A DNA stretch of 64,000 nucleotides from Phoronis australis. Taxonomy: Eukaryota > Phoronida > Phoronidae. The DNA lies in contig NMRA01000414.1 of the NCBI GenBank assembly GCA_002633005.1, positions 280,356 through 344,355 on the forward strand. The letters are read 5' to 3'. The notes below the pieces were generated by a model that saw nothing but the letters and a program-made list of their open reading frames with translations, was not told the origin of the DNA and did no database searches. The stretch's first letter is position 1; every line of letters starts with the position of its first letter. Position numbers and translations under genes: made by a program. This document shows, in pieces, positions 57,610-64,000 of this stretch.

Positions 57610-59411
57610 CCTCTGATTTCGTCCCTAGTTTTCCTGACGATTTGTGCGGAGTAGTTTACGTTAAAGCATCTTTGGTTAAAGGCATGAAATGATGTCGCGA
57701 GGGTGACAAACTTCTAACAACTCTCGTCTTCATTTTTCCAGAGAATTTATTGATTCATCAGAAAAAAAAATGTTTTTTAACCATTTGCATTCTGAGACAT
57801 TGTTCAAGCGAGTGTTATTTGTCGATAGCTTGGAAAAGGTTTTAATGTTTAAAATGCTATTCGATTTTTTGGTCCAGATACAAACACAGCTTTTGTGAAT
57901 GACTTGCTGGGGTGCAAATGGTGAAAACGAGGCAAGGTATTTGTATTACACAATACCGTCAAATCATCACCAGCTATGGTTATTGGTTTACTGTTAGAGG
58001 TCAGTAAATAGGTTGCACCGATTTTCTATGTAATGTTTTTGTTTTTAGAAATGCTTCAAGCTTTGTTAGGTATCCATGCTGGCTGTAGAATTGGTAGAAA
58101 CATAAGGACGTGTTATGTAATCTCGTAGTGCAAATCAAAGGCTACGTTTTCTATTGATTTTCTGAAATTTAATCAGTAGACGTGTTATCAAATTCAAGAT
58201 ATGGGCATTGTTATTGAAAACTTACAAGACGGCATAAAAATAAGAAACAGTCCAAACGAAATATTAAAAGTAACAAGCAAATCGAAAATAATTGTTTCGA
58301 ACTCGTCATTATGAGATACAACAGTACATTAAGCCTTAAGTAAAATATACAACTTTACGTACAGTGAGAACACAGGTAAACTGAGGACGACAAGGATACC
58401 TCGTGCAGTACATTAGCTAAATCAATTTTTAATATCAAGTAGTTCGTTTCATAATATAGCGCGGGATTCTGCGACATATGAGTGCTCTTGTGAACCGCTT
58501 TATGGCGTGTGCTCCAAAATGCAGGGAGAGCGTTTGGAATAAGCAGTTTTGGTGTTGTGTGCCTTTGGTGAAACAGGCTCGATTATCTCATTTGTTTAGA
58601 TACTGGAACTCAAGTCATAAAAATCTGCAATTTTTGGGGTCAGCATATGTGCTTATATCGTAGTAACAGAAGCTATTCGGTATTGGTCCGCACGTTGAAA
58701 TATTCACGGAGGACAAGATGTATCCGGAGGACACAACTGTTTGCATAAAGGTAGAACAATATTCTCAAAAATAAACGCGTCGACGCTAAAATTCCGATAT
58801 CAAATAACACATGTCTTTGCTCACGAGATGTTTGCGCAACGGCTAAACAAATTTTGTTTGAATGTTCGAAGGTAACCACGACAAACGTGGAGCAAAAGTG
58901 CCAAGTTTTTTTAGGTCATAATTTGGTTCTATTTTAAGTAGAAAAAATAATGTAAATCGATTGCTAAATTTCATTCAAAGCCAGGTTTAAAACCTGTTAT
59001 TATGACGACGATAATGTTTTGTGGGGTGAGGCAGTAATACTAATTCCACGCGACTAATTCTCGATCTTCGACCTAAATTTCAAGCATAGGCGGATTTAGA
59101 AAGGGTGGGTCGTGAAAGGTTGCCTCTTGGAAATTTTGTTGTGGTCGGCCCCACTCGCGATAACCCTCATTCTCCAGTGTGAAATTGGCGATTTAGCCGA
59201 TGTCAGTGGGTGAAGGGTCCGCGACGGTGTAATATTTTAGTTTCTTTTGAGTGCATTTAGAGCGACAGCGTTAGCCTCGACCGGTGTTACGTAGAAGAAT
59301 TTACATGGTTTTGTTAAGACAGACATGAACTGCACGGTACCCATTAAAAGCTACATTTTCTTGGTATTATTCTATCTTTTTCTATCCAAAGACACGAAAT
59401 TTTGATTTAGA
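57610..59411. other. non-coding stretch
   Basis: No gene recognised. A fragment near 59093-59180 (GGCGGATTTAGAAAGG) resembles the left end of a hAT-like MITE without a matching right end. Confidence 0.35.
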
Positions 59412-59572
59412 CAGGAGCGGACACAGGATTTTTTTAAAAGGGGGGCTTGAATCAAGTATCTTTTAAAAAGGGGAATCCAAGTCAACAACTTGAAATTTCT
59501 ACGTGTAATGTCACTAAAATCAAGGGAAAATAGGGGTCCAGAGCCCCTTGACCCCTCGTGAACTCGTCTATG
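59412..59572. mobile_element. hAT-like MITE, GGCGGATCC subfamily
   Basis: Starts CAGGAGCGGACACAGG. The interior follows the copies at 23455 and 46968 (CCAAGTCAACAACTTGAAAT, CACTAAAATCAAGGGAAAAT, CCCCTTGACCCC). The right end is diverged. Confidence 0.55.
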
Positions 59573-60100
59573 TGAGACCACTTGCCGCTATAAGTATAAA
59601 ATTGGTTTCGGCTTGTTTCTTACTCAGATAAGACACATTTTTTGGCTTTAACCAAATAAATAACAGACGGAATTTATTGTTCCTTGAGACGCTGGTCGGC
59701 GCATAAAATGATACGCCGTGACACGGCAATTTGTTGAGCGTGATCGCAGTCAAAGAACTGTCAGTCCTTTCGAGGTGTTGAAATCACTTCCAATTTGACA
59801 AAGGAATATTTAAGAACAAATTTATTACAGTAAATGGTCAAAGTCAACAGTGGCTTTTGTGATGGAAGGCGAGTTCGTTGCTGCTTTCAAAGACGCACTT
59901 TTTCTATACGTACGTGATACCAATTGAGACAAACTGGATGTTGATTGTATACCTGGGAATGAATGTAGGCAGCGTTTGAAGCATTTTGAGAGGAATTTAG
60001 TAGCGATAACCCACTCGTCTACTTTGATTCTGATCTTCCAAACACAGCTAGACAGAAGAAACGACTTTCAAGTCTTAAAAACATAACACTGATTTAGTTT

Positions 60101-60105
60101 AAAAA
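60101..60105 (-). terminator. pol III terminator of tRNA-Leu
   Basis: Five T residues on the minus strand, three bases beyond the discriminator base of the tRNA. Confidence 0.7.
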
Positions 60106-60108
60106 GCT

Positions 60109-60192
60109 TGTCAGGAGTGGGATTCGAACCCACGCCTGGAGAACCAGACTGCGACCTGAACGCAGCGCCTTAGACCGCTCGGCCATCCTGAC
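60109..60192 (-). tRNA. tRNA-Leu (anticodon CAG)
   Basis: An intact type II tRNA of 84 bases on the minus strand. Acceptor stem GTCAGGA/TCCTGAC is fully paired with discriminator A. The A box TGGCCGAGCGG lies in the D arm. The anticodon stem CTGCG/CGCAG holds loop TTCAGGT with anticodon CAG at 60156-60158. A long variable arm (CTGG/CCAG) and T arm GTGGG-TTCGAAT-CCCAC (B box) follow. No intron. A TTTTT terminator follows three bases after the 3' end. It decodes CUG. All stems being intact argues for a working gene rather than a SINE-type derivative. Confidence 0.95.
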
Positions 60193-62559
60193 TCAGTTAA
60201 AAGAGATCGCATACTACTTAACCTAGTACGCGGGAAGATGGAGACCGGGGGGGGGGGGGGGNTGTCCGTGTCCACTTTCTGCCCGACGGTCTTTCTTGGT
60301 TATCATTTCAAAGAATCACAAAGTTGTTAACAACCTCTACTGTTTATCTTTGCCCACGAAACAGTGTTTACCAGGAGACAGGAGATTTGCCATTGTTATG
60401 GCGGCCAGGGGTACTAGAAGAGGGCTGCAGGGGGGATGCAGGCCATTCCAGGCCCCGGCAGTCCTCACTCCTTACTCGGCTTTATGGTGGGTCTGCCCTT
60501 CGCTCATTTATCCCGTTATGTTATATCTATTAATCTTTTTTCGTCGTAAACCTACCTTTCTCGTTTATGTTATAGTAACTTATAGCTCACGGGATTATTG
60601 GACAGTAAAATCATCTTGGAAACTATTCATAAGCTGCCGTTTTCAGACGGTTTATTTGACTCCGAACCGTGTTTGGATATCAAAATGAAGCTGGCAAATA
60701 AAAAGGAGTATTTTAGAGTCTTTCTTTGATTAGAACCGAGTTAGCGTGTTGAAGTACATTTTTTGAAAATTGAAATATTTAAGCGTATATCTGTAAAGCT
60801 AAAACAGGCGGTTCGCCGGCCGGGCTCAGATTTGGAGTAGGCGATCACTGAAACTAAGCTTTCCTCAATCTCGAATTGCTGGCTTATGGCCCTTGGAATT
60901 TGCCAATTCTTTTGCGCGCACGGCAGTATTAATGAAGCAGAGACTGTGGACCACTTTCTATTTTTATGTTACGCAACATTTCTTGTCCGTTGTCATAATG
61001 TCAAAATTCGAAAATCTATCAAATAAATGCTCTTTTTAAGCTATGGAAATTTAAAACTCGCCCTCAGTGTTTACAATCATCGTGTTTATGATGGGCAATT
61101 CCTCATTTGAGTACCCAATTTAATCTCCAGAGAACGTAGCATCAGCTGAAACTGGATGTTTTCCTTTTACACAACGGCGGATTTTAAGGTTAGCAACCAG
61201 TCTGAGTTGCATAAACTCGATTGGTGGGGGCGGTGCCAACGTAGGGTGTTTTCATAGCTGATTGGTTCGGGTGTGATTTTTGAGAATTTGTGCGGGGGTA
61301 CAGTATATCAGTTAATCGTACAATTTCTCAAAAAATTCGCCTTTGAATGTGCGAGCTGAAGTGGAGCTGGATTTCCTTATCTCAGCAACGCCGGGACTGA
61401 CTGCCTCACTAAAGCATGCCATGCCTGAGGTACGGTTGACTCACGGCCGGCCGGGGGGACCGGGTCCCGGCTAACTCTACTCAAAACCGCACTTTTTGCC
61501 TTTGGAATCCCAGTCGCTAAGTTGCTACCAAACTAGCTTAGATGTGTTTAAGTAGTTTTGGAAATGAAAAGAATTTCGATTTAGTTTCCACGACATATAT
61601 TCGTTTGGCAGATCTCAGGTCGTCCGACTTGTGAGGGAGTCTCAGTCGCCACCCTGACCTAGCGACTGACAGCAAAAAATGAGCAGTGCCGTAATGTTGG
61701 CCTGCATCCAATTTTCTAGGAAACGAATTTCATTTGCTAGCTTCACATTTCCTTGTTTACTTTGAAGTGATAGCTGACAGGTGTTTGTCGTCACACAAAA
61801 GAGTTACTGATCTAGCAATGCCGACTACACATGCCGCTGCTTCGTTTTCCGTCATGAAGAGTGAAAATTGTCGAAAATTCATAGCTCATTTTCTTAACGA
61901 AAAGTTACTAAGTCACACATAATATATTTTAAATCTTTTCTTCCCAAATTGAGTTTAATCCCAAACCGATAATCGAGGGTATCACTGTCAAAAAATGAAC
62001 AGTGTTTGAAAAGTCGGGTCATTTTTTGTTGGGCCAAAATGGGACAGTTTCACATGAATTGCACATGATCTCTCTAGAAAAATTTCGTAACTAGCATATT
62101 AAGTGATTTAGTGTTGATAAACCTACTTTATAATCTTTGCAGCCTTAAAAGACGTAAATTTAAAAATGACTAAAATAACCCTTTCACCAACCGAATGTTT
62201 CTGTCTGGTGAAGATTTGAGGAGTCGACTTGCGCCGATTCATTACTATTGTAAAGATTTACTGCGTCTAATTAGGACTATCTCTTTTCGATGAATTGCCT
62301 TTATACGAAACGACAGTTCAGCATTTATAAAGTTCGCCAAAATTGAGTCCCCTGGCCTAACCTGCCGGAAAATATGATGTTTGATCCGTCGACCACAATT
62401 TTAGTTTTTGGGTTTGTGTAGCAAAGTGTCGGTCTCACTTCCTGAACACTAGTATCTTTTCTGTTCCGCGGGTTTATGTTTCCTATGCGGTGTGTTGTGA
62501 GATAATTCCCAATAAAACCAAAAAGCACAGTTGGTTGTCTGTATTTTTTGAAAGTCGAG
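60193..62559. other. non-coding stretch with a G homopolymer
   Basis: A run of G at about 60246-60261 ends at the isolated N at 60262 and marks an unresolved homopolymer. The 130-codon frame at 60296-60688 is hydrophobic at its end but has no recognised family or splice context. No other feature found. Confidence 0.35.
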
Positions 62560-62721
62560 TCGGTGGTTCTATATTTTTCGAATTGCTCACTTTTTGTTCA
62601 AAAACGAAAACCCACCTGAGTCGCTAGGTAAATTATGGCTTTTCAAACCTAATACTTATCCTTGCCGCGCTCGGTGGTTCTATATTTTTCGAATTGCTCA
62701 CTTTTTGTTCAAAAACGAAAA
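62560..62721 (+). repeat. 51-bp exact direct repeat, 111-bp spacing
   Basis: 62560-62610 and 62671-62721 are identical over 51 bases, beginning TCGGTGGTTCTATATTTTTC. The spacer and this unit resemble 56037-56120, so this is probably a partial tandem copy of a dispersed repeat. Confidence 0.75.
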
Positions 62722-64000
62722 TGGTGGCTAACAAACTACCTGTACTACAAGACAAGGGGATTTCTTCCAATGCACATCGCGTGAACAAACATATTATGTA
62801 AACCTGGACATCCTCATATTTTACGTGTCGGCAGCTGGACTACAGGGGGCGAACGGTGCACGTTTGATAAATCTGTTTGTTTTGATCAAACCGGAACATC
62901 AGACGTTACCGTGGGTAACGTATGAGTATACAGGTTCATTTATTTCTCACGATACTAAAAGTCAGACGAACTCAAAACTTAGCTCGCGTGAGCTGGTGAG
63001 TGAAAATAAGAAAAACATTCCCTTTTTATTTTTTATCAATGGTGTAATAACCGTACGTGCTTTTTCTGTACTTTGTCTTCAATATGAGGATGTTATTGAA
63101 GTTGTATAATCATTATACAAATAAACGTTTCCTGGCCCCTTATGCCGGAGGCTAATTCCATTTTATGTATCAGTCGTGACGGACTTCGTCGGTTTATTTC
63201 GCTTGCATTCATTGGTTCTGACGCTTTTGGGACTGTACCAGTTATGAAAACGTCATAGGTCTACTTGTAATTAAAAACCATCCTCCGTCGTGATAAATAC
63301 GAAATGTCGTTGAAGACAAAAATATTCGATACTACTTGTACTCATGGACAAACAACAGTTGGGCGTCAATACATGCGTCAATCACTGAGGAAGTTGCGAA
63401 AGCCTCACAATCACTACAGTTTATCTCATTGACGCTGCTTGATGTTATTAGTGATTTCGCAACAGAAGCGAGTCTTTTGAATTTCGCAACCCCACGACTC
63501 GGCACTCTGTCCTTTGACCTGCTGTTACCATAACAGTGACCCCGAATATCCCATATACTCAAATGTCATTTGCGCTTGAAACGTAACGTCACCTCCCTTT
63601 TTGCATATTTGACATGAATGAACTTAGCCAATTCTAGATTACTCATCACCGTAGTAATTATTTGACTATGGTGACGTCCACGTTCATTGTGTCTGTAAAA
63701 CTTAGTGTTACCGTAAGTTGTGTGAAGGGAAGGAAGCATGGGAATAAAGAATGGCGTCAACTGCCCCAGCTGCAATATATTCAAGCGGATAGTAAGTTTG
63801 TGTTTAAATAATAATGGTGTTATATGGGGAAACAGCTGTGTTACACCTCCCAGCTTTCTGCTCACCACGGTATTTTTTTACAGTTTGTGGGACCCTTTCC
63901 TTGCCTTTCGTGATCCACGTTCTGTTTCCAGGGCCGGTGTGGAATTCAATGAAGAGGCTGGGGTTCACGAGCCTCGCGTCGGGGGCGAAAATCAAAGTGG
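62722..64000. other. non-coding stretch to the window end
   Basis: Frames of 94 codons (62825-63109, plus) and 100 codons (63566-63868, minus) are open but show no family likeness or splice partners. Nothing else was recognised. Confidence 0.35.

Noticed and set aside
60296-60688. 130-codon plus-strand frame next to tRNA-Leu
   Set aside because: No recognised domain, no splice context, and it begins just after an unresolved G homopolymer.

Overview
The window is draft-assembly DNA from an animal nuclear genome. Genes are sparse and split by GT-AG introns of 0.1 to several kb. There is one intact eukaryotic tRNA gene, tRNA-derived SINEs, many short inverted-repeat transposons, a 356-base N gap and four isolated N bases. 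The repeat load and the presence of an SLC25A34/35-type carrier fit a marine invertebrate (hemichordate, cephalochordate or echinoderm-like), but the sequence alone does not fix the species. No prokaryotic operons, CRISPR arrays or viral genes were seen.

Region 1 (about 4-16.3 kb) is the most interesting. Three tandem, same-strand, two-exon genes start at 6892, 10810 and 14707, about 3.9 kb apart. Each encodes a 91-94 residue secreted precursor whose mature part has ten cysteines. The first six cysteines follow the spacing of the pacifastin protease-inhibitor domain; four more lie in a C-terminal extension with a W-L-P-x-C-P-x-G core. The predicted P1 residue differs between copies (Glu, Lys, Arg). 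TATA-like boxes lie 55-75 bases before each start codon, and AATAAA signals follow each stop. MITEs, a SINE and a hairpin are inserted around and inside the genes.

Region 2 (16-32 kb) is mostly non-coding: two large foldback elements, the N gap, two weak candidate first exons on opposite strands near 22.2 and 22.8 kb, and the terminal coding exon (29683-30355, minus strand) of an unrecognised protein with a basic, Ser/Pro-rich, probably disordered C-terminus.

Region 3 (35-50 kb, minus strand) is an SLC25A34/35-like mitochondrial carrier gene. Five exons are well supported and one is tentative; the start exon was not found. Its last intron (about 6.7 kb) appears to have a GC-AG donor and hosts a 3357-bp DNA transposon with 50-bp terminal inverted repeats, repeated subterminal motifs and a 6-bp target duplication. 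The other introns carry several MITEs.

Region 4 (50-64 kb) holds a GC-richer island at 53.1-54.2 kb with probable coding exons whose direction is uncertain, a second SINE copy, hAT-like MITEs, a perfect short hairpin, and a tRNA-Leu(CAG) gene at 60109-60192. The rest has no recognisable gene.
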